Of a DNA stretch of 64,000 nucleotides, positions 56,729 through 64,000 are shown in pieces (position 1 is the first letter of the stretch; the number at the start of each line of letters is the position of its first letter). Where the stretch lies: positions 62,001 through 126,000 of IMG/VR virus record IMGVR_UViG_3300042691_026427. One strand, given 5' to 3'. This stretch comes from a virus. The position numbers were made by a program, and so were the translations under genes. The notes beneath the pieces are model-generated. The model saw only the letters and a list, made by a program, of their open reading frames with translations, was not told the origin of the DNA and searched no databases.

Positions 56729-57597
56729 AACTTCGGCTTGCTTGCCACAATAAAATAATAGTTAAGTTTATTGTTTTTATGATTTTCTATAAAATATTCT
56801 TCAATGCCACTTTTAAGTTCCCACTGAGATCTCAATTCCCAATAAGGTACCAAATCTTTAGTTCTATCTTCAGTAAAAATTAAGTTTAAGCCTGAGTTAA
56901 CTATTGCAGTTTCGTATTCATTAATACCATGCATGGTAGATGCGTAATGATCGTTAATAGGTTCAATAAATTCATTAAAATTATTAGTGTCTAGATTGTC
57001 GTTAAAACACCAAGTGGCAATTACAAAGCGGCCACCGGGTTCTAAAACTCTGTATACTTCCTTAAACAACATGTCAAGTTCTAATGCATATTGAGTAACT
57101 TCGCAGCAATATGCATGACTAAAAGTAGCATCAGCATAGGGAATACTTAGAAAATTAGCCTGTCTAACTTCTGCTCTATCTTGTAAATTTCTTTTTTCTA
57201 TTTCGTCTTTACAAAAATTAGTTTGATACTCAGTTAAATTTACACCATCGACTTTGACATTTGAAAACTTTTCTATAATCCTAAACATGGTGCCTCCGCG
57301 TCCGCAGCCCAAGTCAATGACTCGTTGTGGTGTACCAAATAGTTTATCAAACTGTAAAAATGTTATTAAGTGACTAGTCAGTTTGTTTTCTTGTCGTTGG
57401 ACTTCTGCTGTAATTTCTTCTGTAGTTGCAGTAGTAGCATCTATTTCAGTAGGGCCTAAGCCAAAGTGATGATGAACAAAACCATCAACTGCTTGTAGCA
57501 AGTTTCTATCATTCTTTTTATTGTTATAATAATCAAATACCGCAGTACTAAGCGTGTTTTGAGTTTGGGTATGATCGTTGTTAAATTTTGTATACAT
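56725..57597 (-). CDS. Class I SAM-dependent methyltransferase
   Basis: 290 residues. Motif I VIDLGCGRGG lies at residues 93-102, acidic motif II follows in VDGVNLTEYQ, motif III in FSHAYCCEV, and VLEPGGRFVIATW is the post-III strand. The pattern resembles small-molecule C/O-methyltransferases of the Coq5/UbiE and sarcosine-methyltransferase group. The first 90 residues are an extra helical domain. Lying between the two paired radical SAM modules and next to a 2OG oxygenase, it may methylate the same modified product. No specific substrate can be read from sequence. Confidence 0.85.
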   Translation of the reverse strand: MYTKFNNDHTQTQNTLSTAVFDYYNNKKNDRNLLQAVDGFVHHHFGLGPTEIDATTATTEEITAEVQRQENKLTSHLITFLQFDKLFGTPQRVIDLGCGRGGTMFRIIEKFSNVKVDGVNLTEYQTNFCKDEIEKRNLQDRAEVRQANFLSIPYADATFSHAYCCEVTQYALELDMLFKEVYRVLEPGGRFVIATWCFNDNLDTNNFNEFIEPINDHYASTMHGINEYETAIVNSGLNLIFTEDRTKDLVPYWELRSQWELKSGIEEYFIENHKNNKLNYYFIVASKPKL

Positions 57598-58218
57598 TTA
57601 AATTTCCAGTAGTGCTTTTGCGTCTGTTGCAAAAGAATATCGTGTGCCAATAAAAGGTTTTGCCCTATGCCAAACATCCGACGCCATTACTATCATAGTA
57701 TACGGGATAGGAGCATATTTGTAAACCGGATTTAAATTTTCAGGCAACCAAACATGTGATAACGGGTTTTCTTTTAAATCTTCATAGAATTCAAAACATC
57801 CGTTATCCATTCCAATAGTATCATCTTGTTTGATATATAATACTGTGGTCACGTCACCGATTTCATCTGCTCTTAAAAAAGGTTGCCAGTGACGATGTAT
57901 ACGTTGGCCTTGCCAACTGTTAGGAGTGTTGAGCCATGAATCCTTGTCTAGATAATAGTTCTGGCCTTTGCCAGCAAATCTAGGATGCACCGTATCTAGA
58001 AAATCAAAAATAATGCTGTCTATTACAGCTTCAAACATCTTCACTTCTGGTGTATTTGTTTCCCAGACGTTTAATTTGTTTTTTTCATCATCGGGTCCCA
58101 AAAAATACATTTGCGTATTGTCAATTAACGAATTACAAAATGGTTCTATAAGTTCTTTGTAATCATTTAAATCATATATCATTGCATTAAAGTTAGGAAC
58201 TTTAAATTTGTTTGTCAA
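57598..58218 (-). CDS. Putative 2OG-Fe(II) oxygenase next to the methyltransferase
   Basis: 206 residues. HRHWQPFLRADE (H108, H110), then YTMIVMASDVWHRAKPFIGTRYSF with H184 and R193, is the layout of a small 2OG-type dioxygenase, with TTVLYIKQDD as the strand between. The acidic metal ligand is not certain (Asp or Glu around 118-122). It overlaps the 229-residue unknown by 4 nt and abuts the methyltransferase start. A tailoring role in the same pathway is inferred. Confidence 0.7.
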   Translation of the reverse strand: MTNKFKVPNFNAMIYDLNDYKELIEPFCNSLIDNTQMYFLGPDDEKNKLNVWETNTPEVKMFEAVIDSIIFDFLDTVHPRFAGKGQNYYLDKDSWLNTPNSWQGQRIHRHWQPFLRADEIGDVTTVLYIKQDDTIGMDNGCFEFYEDLKENPLSHVWLPENLNPVYKYAPIPYTMIVMASDVWHRAKPFIGTRYSFATDAKALLEI

Positions 58219-58904
58219 TTTTGAACCTCATCAAATACAGTAGATTTCATCAAGGGGTCGGCAGGATAGTAATATAACTTTAACTTCAATGGTTGATAGG
58301 TAGTTGCGTTATATGTCAAACCAAACACCTTCATAAAAGTAGTGTCTTTGCAAAATTCTTTAACAGATTCGATGAACGGAATTGGAAGATTATAAAAATT
58401 TGCAACTGTTTCAACATTTTGATGCATAAAATATAAATCTTTCTTTTCGGGATTAACGCTGATACCTTGTCCCCAGTGACTTAATATTTGACTTCCTGCA
58501 ACTATCATCGGCTGTGTATGTTTCCACAGATCTAAATCATAAAATTTTGGAACCTGTTGTTTGCTATCTAAAAAATAATTGATACAATAATCGTCATGTG
58601 GTCTAACGATATTAATGTTAAATTTGTTGCAATCGATCCTTCCTCCGGAATATACAGCCATGAACTTGTGTTCGGTATAGTTTATACCATCTGCAGGTTG
58701 GAAACTAAATTGTTGCAATTTTTCTAAGTTCACACCTTCATTAAAGATAGAACCCATAACATCAATATAGGCGAACAAATAATCGTCTGGAACTTTTTTA
58801 GAATTAAACAAGTTCTCTTCTACTTTGTTACCTACGATTGTTATCTCTTCGGCATGTTGATTTATTTCTTTGCTTATTTCTTTAAAAAAGTCAATACTAT
58901 TCAT
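58215..58904 (-). CDS. Unknown protein between methyltransferase/oxygenase and module B
   Basis: 229 residues, mixed alpha/beta, with FMAVYSGGRIDCNKFNINIV and a tyrosine-rich end (LKLKLYYYPADP). No metal or nucleotide motif. It overlaps the 2OG-type gene by 4 nt and lies 6 nt after module B. Unique in the window. No function can be assigned. Confidence 0.6.
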   Translation of the reverse strand: MNSIDFFKEISKEINQHAEEITIVGNKVEENLFNSKKVPDDYLFAYIDVMGSIFNEGVNLEKLQQFSFQPADGINYTEHKFMAVYSGGRIDCNKFNINIVRPHDDYCINYFLDSKQQVPKFYDLDLWKHTQPMIVAGSQILSHWGQGISVNPEKKDLYFMHQNVETVANFYNLPIPFIESVKEFCKDTTFMKVFGLTYNATTYQPLKLKLYYYPADPLMKSTVFDEVQN

Positions 58905-58910
58905 AGTACA

Positions 58911-59963
58911 TTAGTAAAGTCTAAATGGAGCCAAATCTGCTGTTAAATTTTGTCTCTTTTTTCTATAGCAATAAGTTGAAAATATTTGATTAGATTTTTC
59001 TCTAAATAATTCAAATGTATAAAGACACCCAAAGTTTCTATTGATGTCTCGATGTAGTAATCCTTCCCAATCTTCAGCCATAAGCATTTGGTTTACTTCA
59101 AACATATCTTCATTACCTGTATGATCGGGCACCCATATTCTTTCTAAGGAATGCCATTGATTAACAAGATTGTTGTAATCATAGTTAGAAGTAATGTAGG
59201 AAGGTTCTGCTGAGAAATTCTCATCAACCATCCAATTTAACGTTGAGCTGTTTTTCAATTGGTCTTCGACGTTACCTATTTCAAAGTTGCTGTCAGGGTC
59301 TATTACACCCATGTCTAAGAATCCAAACATCGTTTCTAATCTTAGTTGCTCCAACTCATCTCGCCAGTTGTCAATACTAATGATTCTAACACGGTCTAGT
59401 ATTTCTTCTTTGCATAGACTTTCTTCACCATGATATAGATAGTCGGGCAAAAGATATTCGAACGAAACATCCTGTTTATTAATGACATTTCTTAAAAAAT
59501 TAGAAACTGGTTGAGCATCGTATATAACTTTGAATTCTTCGAATGATTTCATCTTAAAAGTATCTCTTACCATTTGATGTCGCGTATCGGGTGCATTAAC
59601 TTGTATATAGGATCTTACTCGCACACTTTCAACCATTGATTTATACAGGAGGTAAACATCTTGCTCTGAAGCATATTGAAATATACTTTTTGCATATTGT
59701 ATTAACAATCTCTCAGTAACATCGGTTTTTAAATAGGCGATAAGTTTGTGATCAGCTTCGTACATATATTGCCAAAATTGTTCAACATCGTTTTCAAAAT
59801 TGTTTGCCAATAACTCGTCAAATGTGCCAACTGACGGCAGTATACAAATATCTGTTGGCATTGGAAAGAGATTGTATAAATCGGTTGCCATTAACATTTT
59901 GTAACCAATACTGTCGAATTTATAATCAAATTCTAAATAAGCTCTTTTAAATAAGTGAAACAT
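58911..59963 (-). CDS. Radical SAM-associated unknown, family A (module B copy)
   Basis: 350 residues from MFHLFKRAYL. This start, one base after the stop of the CHxx-tailed gene in a TAATG junction, is preferred over an upstream ATG that reads the other gene's tail in another frame; the paralogue at 52129-53061 starts the same way (MIRLFNNVWL). Shared motifs are YLLPDYLYHGE and EGLLHRDINRNF. The strict coupling to the CHxx-tailed gene suggests that the two proteins act together, for example as substrate chaperone (inference). No known domain. Confidence 0.72.
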   Translation of the reverse strand: MFHLFKRAYLEFDYKFDSIGYKMLMATDLYNLFPMPTDICILPSVGTFDELLANNFENDVEQFWQYMYEADHKLIAYLKTDVTERLLIQYAKSIFQYASEQDVYLLYKSMVESVRVRSYIQVNAPDTRHQMVRDTFKMKSFEEFKVIYDAQPVSNFLRNVINKQDVSFEYLLPDYLYHGEESLCKEEILDRVRIISIDNWRDELEQLRLETMFGFLDMGVIDPDSNFEIGNVEDQLKNSSTLNWMVDENFSAEPSYITSNYDYNNLVNQWHSLERIWVPDHTGNEDMFEVNQMLMAEDWEGLLHRDINRNFGCLYTFELFREKSNQIFSTYCYRKKRQNLTADLAPFRLY

Positions 59964-60625
59964 TATCTTCTTCCTCTTGATCCGTGGCAATTATTATGGC
60001 ACGATGAATGACACACACGTAAATCAACTGTTCCTATTGAACCTCTTAGTGCAGTAACTGCGGCAGCTAAATTAGTATAAAAATTGTTGATATTGGCTGC
60101 AGAAATAGTAGCATTTGTACTTGGTTCAGATGATACGAACCCTACAGATTGCAAATAATTATTATTAAGATGGGCTTGGCCATAAGTTAATAAAACTGTT
60201 CCGGAGAAAAAGGGGATGTTTGCATTGTCTGACGGTACGCCAGTTTGAGTATATTGACCGTTAAAATATTGAGTATAATAAAGGCCCCAAACAGCTGGAC
60301 GTAATCTAGTAGTAGCATTGGCAAATGCTTTGCACATATTAACAATTAAACTGGCGTTTATTGTCAAACCGGATGCTCCTGAACCAGGTAGATTAGAAGT
60401 CGTTGGATATGCGTATGTATTCGTACCTAACTCACTTAACCTTGCAGAGAGGTATGCTCCTGTCCAGCCGATAACAGTACCGTTGTCCCACATTCTAACG
60501 TTAATTACTGGAACGTTGTAGTAGTGTATGCTTCCACTAGGGTCCATTCGCGAGGTATTCATCACTGTTGCAATAAAGTCATTAACTACGCTGGCTTTGG
60601 TTATAACTTGTCCTGTAGATGCCAT
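59963..60625 (-). CDS. Candidate radical SAM substrate protein with C-H-x-x repeat tail
   Basis: 220 residues. Residues 1-200 form a Thr/Asn/Ala-rich globular domain (INVRMWDNGTVIGWTGAYLS; GLYYTQYFNGQYTQTGVP) of no family I can name. The last 16 residues read CHSSCHNNCHGSRGRR: Cys-His pairs at 205, 209 and 213, every four residues, then an Arg-rich end. Dense Cys tails at the C-terminus of a long leader-like protein next to SPASM enzymes are typical RiPP cores that receive thioether links, or can bind metal. The gene has the best Shine-Dalgarno in the operon (AAAGGA) and an ATTAAATA motif upstream, so strong expression is expected. It is flanked by family A and rSAM 7. Confidence 0.75.
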   Translation of the reverse strand: MASTGQVITKASVVNDFIATVMNTSRMDPSGSIHYYNVPVINVRMWDNGTVIGWTGAYLSARLSELGTNTYAYPTTSNLPGSGASGLTINASLIVNMCKAFANATTRLRPAVWGLYYTQYFNGQYTQTGVPSDNANIPFFSGTVLLTYGQAHLNNNYLQSVGFVSSEPSTNATISAANINNFYTNLAAAVTALRGSIGTVDLRVCHSSCHNNCHGSRGRR

Positions 60626-60638
60626 TTATCCGTTCCTT

Positions 60639-61640
60639 TTATTTAATATCCAAAAAACAACCCATGTTAAAATCTCTTGCTATAGGAAAATACCCTTTTC
60701 CCATGCAGTGGGTTAAATTTTTACAATTGACACATTTGTCTAGTATCACGTTATTTATATCATCTATACTGCTGTAAGTTTTAATAAAACCTTCGTAATT
60801 TGGAGTCAGCACTCTAAATCGAGGATTATCTATAAAAACGTATTCATCAAAAGGAATAATAGGAGTTAAAAAAATATCACCCGGTGACCCTAAAAAAGTA
60901 AATGCAGGTTTTCGCAACAGTGTTCTGTCGTTGTATTGTTTTGTTGCATTCTCTGTACCTAAATAATGATCAGTTATGTCATGTATGGTTCTAATGCTTT
61001 CTTGCAACATGTTTGTTTTTTTCTCCAAACTTATATCTGGATTATACAAAAATGTAAAATTTAGTTCAATTATCTCATCATCGGATAAAAAATCTAACAT
61101 TTGGTTTAGTTTAACTTTTTCCTTATCGGACAATGTAAATCCGGTATTGATTGCCAAGTTGATTATAACATCATCGCCGTATGTTTCTTTAATCTTTGCA
61201 ATTCTAGATTTTATTGTTATTTGATAGTTTATGTCAAACAGTTTTGCTATCAATAGATTGACCTGCAATTCAATTTTGGCCAATGGATTATTGTTTTTTA
61301 CAATTTTAAAAAATTCTGGATCAAACCCTGTTTCTAACGTAGATGCCACACCCACATACTCAAACAATGAAACTGTTTCTGCAAATTCTGCATTTTCAAA
61401 CAGTTTGTAATTGTCCTTGTTATCAAATATATCAGTTGGCAATAGATAACAAGTTTCCAATTCATAACCGTTTTTCAACAAGTCTTTGGCCAACGATAAC
61501 GAAGATGTAAAATCGTTGTAATTATTTTTAGTTCTGTTGTAAAAACATCCCCGGCAATCCATGGAACAGTCATTCAATACCAGCATTCTAAATTCTGCCA
61601 GTTTGTATGGGTCACCATATCTTTCGTAGGAATTATACAT
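60639..61640 (-). CDS. Radical SAM enzyme (rSAM 7, module B)
   Basis: 333 residues. C25-x3-C29-x2-C32 (DCSMDCRGCFYNRTKN); the second strand is YLLPTDIF with PTD in the place of GGE, as in rSAM 5. The C-terminal Cys group is KCVNCKNLTHCMGKG followed by a final Cys (GCFLDIK). It lies 13 nt upstream of the CHxx-tailed gene and overlaps rSAM 8 by 8 nt, so it is the enzyme physically closest to the candidate substrate in the operon. Confidence 0.86.
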   Translation of the reverse strand: MYNSYERYGDPYKLAEFRMLVLNDCSMDCRGCFYNRTKNNYNDFTSSLSLAKDLLKNGYELETCYLLPTDIFDNKDNYKLFENAEFAETVSLFEYVGVASTLETGFDPEFFKIVKNNNPLAKIELQVNLLIAKLFDINYQITIKSRIAKIKETYGDDVIINLAINTGFTLSDKEKVKLNQMLDFLSDDEIIELNFTFLYNPDISLEKKTNMLQESIRTIHDITDHYLGTENATKQYNDRTLLRKPAFTFLGSPGDIFLTPIIPFDEYVFIDNPRFRVLTPNYEGFIKTYSSIDDINNVILDKCVNCKNLTHCMGKGYFPIARDFNMGCFLDIK

Positions 61641-62688
61641 GATGTACAGCCTTGATAGGAATTGTAATTCTCTTTGGCTTTGCCAATGCTTTCATCAAAC
61701 TTTTCGGTGCTCCGCATATATCGTCCTGCCATTCTAGTTGATGACAATCGCTGTTGCAGTATTCAAATACTTCGCAAGTATAACATCTAGGATCCCTAGC
61801 TCTTTCGCAAGAAATGTTTTCTAATCTCTGGGGACTTGTTAACAAAGAGGCAATGTCATCATCAATGTGGCCAAATTGATGTTCTGGGGCGCTATTGGGG
61901 CAACCAGATATAGTTCCATCAGCATTTAGGGTAAACAGCTTTTCTTCACAGTCCCTGCAAAATGTAGCGCCATTGGTAAGTCCAATTTCAAATTTAGCAT
62001 AGATGCTTTCCATAAATTCGTTACTGAACCATGACCTTGCGTCATGCTCTACTATCTGATGGTGCATCTTTAAAAACCACTGATCTTGTTCTAAGTTTGT
62101 GGGAAATATATGCAAATTTTCTCTTGCGCTGCCGTTCATAGTGAGACGCTCAAGTGCTAGATCAGTAACGCCTAAATCTCTTATCCATTCCAGCAGATCA
62201 ATAGGTTCCATGGCAACGGTGCCTCGGGTAACACTGACAAACAGTTTGACCTCAACTCCTAGATCAATTAGGGTCTGCAGATTCTTTCGCCATAAGTCGT
62301 ATTGTTTAGGACTGGCAAATCTTATGTCTGGATCCCAGCTAGTTCCTATGCGGCCTCCCAATGGCCCCATGATAAAATCAATCTTGTCCTGTGTTAACTT
62401 ATAAGTTAAGTTGGTAGTGACACCCCAGCTGCGACTAGCCCATAATTCCTGGCATTGATCATACACATACTGCATCGATGATATATCTGCTAAAAAGGGT
62501 TCGCCGCCGTGAAACTCTAAATGTACATGGGGCGCACTAGCTGTTTCAACATGTAGACGTTTAAGCCAATCGGCAACCTTTACATGATCCCAATATATCT
62601 TTGCGCCTTTGCTGCCGCTAGTAAAACAGTGCAGGCAATTGAGATTACAGGTTTCTGTAGTCTTGAGGTAAATCATTAATTCTTTCAT
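61633..62688 (-). CDS. Radical SAM/SPASM enzyme (rSAM 8, module B)
   Basis: 351 residues. C14-x3-C18-x2-C21 (TCNLNCLHCF), FHGGEPFLA, then a full SPASM set: FCRDCEEKLFTLNADGTISG with GCPNS, RCYTCEVFEYCNSDC and a final DICG. It is the closest paralogue of rSAM 6 (GTSWDPDIRFAS vs GVSWDADIRFGS). SPASM enzymes install thioethers, carbon-carbon links or formylglycine in peptides. First gene of module B, 8 nt after the cupin-like gene; no Shine-Dalgarno. Confidence 0.9.
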   Translation of the reverse strand: MKELMIYLKTTETCNLNCLHCFTSGSKGAKIYWDHVKVADWLKRLHVETASAPHVHLEFHGGEPFLADISSMQYVYDQCQELWASRSWGVTTNLTYKLTQDKIDFIMGPLGGRIGTSWDPDIRFASPKQYDLWRKNLQTLIDLGVEVKLFVSVTRGTVAMEPIDLLEWIRDLGVTDLALERLTMNGSARENLHIFPTNLEQDQWFLKMHHQIVEHDARSWFSNEFMESIYAKFEIGLTNGATFCRDCEEKLFTLNADGTISGCPNSAPEHQFGHIDDDIASLLTSPQRLENISCERARDPRCYTCEVFEYCNSDCHQLEWQDDICGAPKSLMKALAKPKRITIPIKAVHHV

Positions 62689-62696
62689 CAGAATAT

Positions 62697-63167
62697 TTAA
62701 TAGCCTACGCTAAGGGCCCAAGTATTTTGTACACTGCTGACTCGATGTAGATAGCCCCGTGGTATTATCACATGCTGACCCGGATGCAATACAACCTTTT
62801 TATTTCGAATGTAAACTGTCTTTCGACCCTTTATTACATGCAGTAATACATTTACATCGTCTTTGTGCCAATCAAAACTGTAGCCAAATTTTTGATTGAC
62901 AAATAGGTGTATGTTTTTAAAATTTATCTTGTTAAAACAAGAACTGACAGCGTGATCTGTTTCAAGGCCTTCAACTTTTATCACAGGATAGGATTTATGC
63001 TGTTCTATCCATTGAGAAAAAGTAAAAAAATCTTTAACTATGCAATCACTGTGTTTATAGTCAGGGTGACCTATAACTTTTATTAAACCCTGTTCATACT
63101 TGGAATAATCTAACAGCTGATCGGCCAGTAATTTACTTACTGTCTTGGTCAGGCAGTGGTCCGCCAT
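62697..63167 (-). CDS. Cupin/JmjC-like Fe(II) oxygenase
   Basis: 156 residues. The C-terminal half has FDWHKDD (H101, D103 or D104), a KGRKTVYIRNKKVVLHPGQ strand pair, and IPRGYLHRV with H141, the metal triad layout of small JmjC/cupin_4 hydroxylases. LHPGQ and IPRGYLH are strong cupin markers. It is shorter than ribosomal oxygenases. Its start overlaps the right-edge gene by 35 nt. As first enzyme before module B it may hydroxylate the same protein target; this is inferred from order only. Confidence 0.75.
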   Translation of the reverse strand: MADHCLTKTVSKLLADQLLDYSKYEQGLIKVIGHPDYKHSDCIVKDFFTFSQWIEQHKSYPVIKVEGLETDHAVSSCFNKINFKNIHLFVNQKFGYSFDWHKDDVNVLLHVIKGRKTVYIRNKKVVLHPGQHVIIPRGYLHRVSSVQNTWALSVGY

Positions 63168-64000
63168 ATTTAGAGCCTCTTATCTTTTTGCCTTTGATAT
63201 AATTGCCCTGGCCGTCTGTATGGCCCTTGCCCTTGCTTTGATGTGCTCTTAACCCTTGACTGACGCAACTGCTGTGATCGCTGCTGCCCAATCGTTTGCT
63301 ACTGCGGCAAAGGTCGGGATCAGTTTTTTCGGATACCGATTGATCTTCTGCCATAGCTGGCTGAGTATCGGAGTAGGCTGAAAATGCCTGCAATGCTTTG
63401 GGATTTTGTTTTAGCCATTGTTCAAACCGTTGAGCATTCATATTGGCAAAAATACCAGTACCTAGTACCCCAGGACTCGGCGGTCTTCCACCTAACTTTA
63501 ACGCAAGTTCATGCGCTTCTTTGTCTCGTAGAATGTTTGCTTGATATTCTCTTTGATTGGCTTTGTCTTTCCAATCCATATAACTAGTCCACGAAGAGCC
63601 GGCTGGCGATCCTTTTCGTAAGTCAGCAGTAGCTGCTGGTCCAAACGCCTCCTCCACACCTTTCTTTTGCAAATAGAAATAGGAACTGACTAAATCACTA
63701 GGAAAGTCTTCATCGTAATTAAACAAGTGTCCTGCTTTCTTACGGCCCATGTCACGGACAACATGCTCCCATGCGGCATTTAATACATCATCTTCAGACG
63801 TCAAATCTGGATATTGACTGAACACTTTTGATGCAATGTTTTCATTGTAGTAATTGCCAAAGTTCTCTCCAACAAGATCGCCCTGACTGGCAGGGCGTTT
63901 CATTGAACCTTTGAGGTGCCCAGCAGGGCCTAGTTTGTTTTTATCGCTGCCCGCAAAGGCTGATGTGGGCATGAAAGCTTCGGTGACAAGTTCGTGTATT
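63133..64000 (-). CDS. Unknown protein cut by the right edge (5' end missing)
   Basis: An ATG at 63972 exists, but the frame stays open to base 64000 and adds sensible residues (IHELVTEAFMPTSAF), so the start lies just beyond the window. HELVTEA resembles the MRAKEFLSEA start of another protein here. About 289 residues are visible. The C-terminus (SSKRLGSSDHSSCVSQGLR, then KIRGSKYGGPLPD) is a basic, Gly-rich motif that I recall in T4-like aquatic phage proteins. The middle is helical and charged. Possibly a virion or packaged protein; function unknown. Confidence 0.65.
   Translation of the reverse strand, partial: IHELVTEAFMPTSAFAGSDKNKLGPAGHLKGSMKRPASQGDLVGENFGNYYNENIASKVFSQYPDLTSEDDVLNAAWEHVVRDMGRKKAGHLFNYDEDFPSDLVSSYFYLQKKGVEEAFGPAATADLRKGSPAGSSWTSYMDWKDKANQREYQANILRDKEAHELALKLGGRPPSPGVLGTGIFANMNAQRFEQWLKQNPKALQAFSAYSDTQPAMAEDQSVSEKTDPDLCRSSKRLGSSDHSSCVSQGLRAHQSKGKGHTDGQGNYIKGKKIRGSKYGGPLPDQDSK

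Noticed and set aside
59964-59990. Upstream ATG extension of the module B family A protein
   Set aside because: It reads the codons of the CHxx tail in another frame; the TAATG junction and the paralogue start favour 59963.

Overview
This window looks like part of the genome of a large tailed phage, most likely a T4-like myovirus from water, with a proteobacterial host. The reasons are: large fibre and tail-adhesin genes; repeated upstream motifs close to the T4 late promoter TATAAATA; a T4-type ATP-dependent DNA ligase; fibre-tip proteins with His-X-His motifs; a homing-endonuclease relict; and several short genes of the kind common in aquatic phages. IscU, IscA, ErpA and IF-1 all read as proteobacterial-type proteins (beta/gamma), which is the only host hint. 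No capsid, terminase or polymerase gene lies here, so the placement is an inference. Coding is almost gap-free: no stretch above 300 bases lacks a gene, and nearly everything is on the minus strand. I saw no tRNA, rRNA or CRISPR array.

Read in minus-strand order from the right edge, about 64.0 to 46.6 kb is one tightly overlapping, visibly AT-rich operon. It holds eight radical SAM enzymes (seven with SPASM-like or other Cys-rich C-termini, one with a putative cobalamin-binding N-terminus), a class I methyltransferase, two Fe(II)/2-oxoglutarate-type oxygenases and several unrecognised partners. Inside it sits a 220-residue protein ending in three C-H-x-x repeats followed by an Arg-rich end, which looks like a RiPP-style substrate tail. 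Two sub-clusters (about 52.1-56.7 kb and 58.9-62.7 kb) are paralogous modules. Next come a frameshifted homing endonuclease and an iscU-iscA-erpA Fe-S assembly trio (46.6-44.95 kb). A near-perfect sigma-70 promoter then drives ligase, a small unknown gene and infA (44.9-43.1 kb). A convergent plus-strand HNH endonuclease ends at a shared terminator.

From 42.4 to 2.3 kb lies the tail-fibre/adhesin region. It has a 1278-residue fibre, a 1607-residue beta-propeller-like protein, a lectin-like protein, and a 4472-residue giant made of about 19 Ig-like (He_PIG-type) modules followed by a long collagen-like Gly-X-Y region. There are also a second (997 residues) and third (330 residues) collagen-like protein, a Gly-rich/fibronectin-III protein, and three tandem small fibre-tip proteins. 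Between them are two more 2OG oxygenases (one with two domains), a QueC-like PP-loop protein, a secreted thermonuclease and several short conserved phage proteins. The left edge holds a truncated gene with two tandem GT-B glycosyltransferase units.

Working model (inference): the collagen-like and other virion surface proteins, and the CHxx-tailed protein, are heavily modified after translation by glycosyltransferases, 2OG oxygenases and radical SAM enzymes, and the phage carries its own Fe-S carriers to keep the many Fe-S enzymes loaded.
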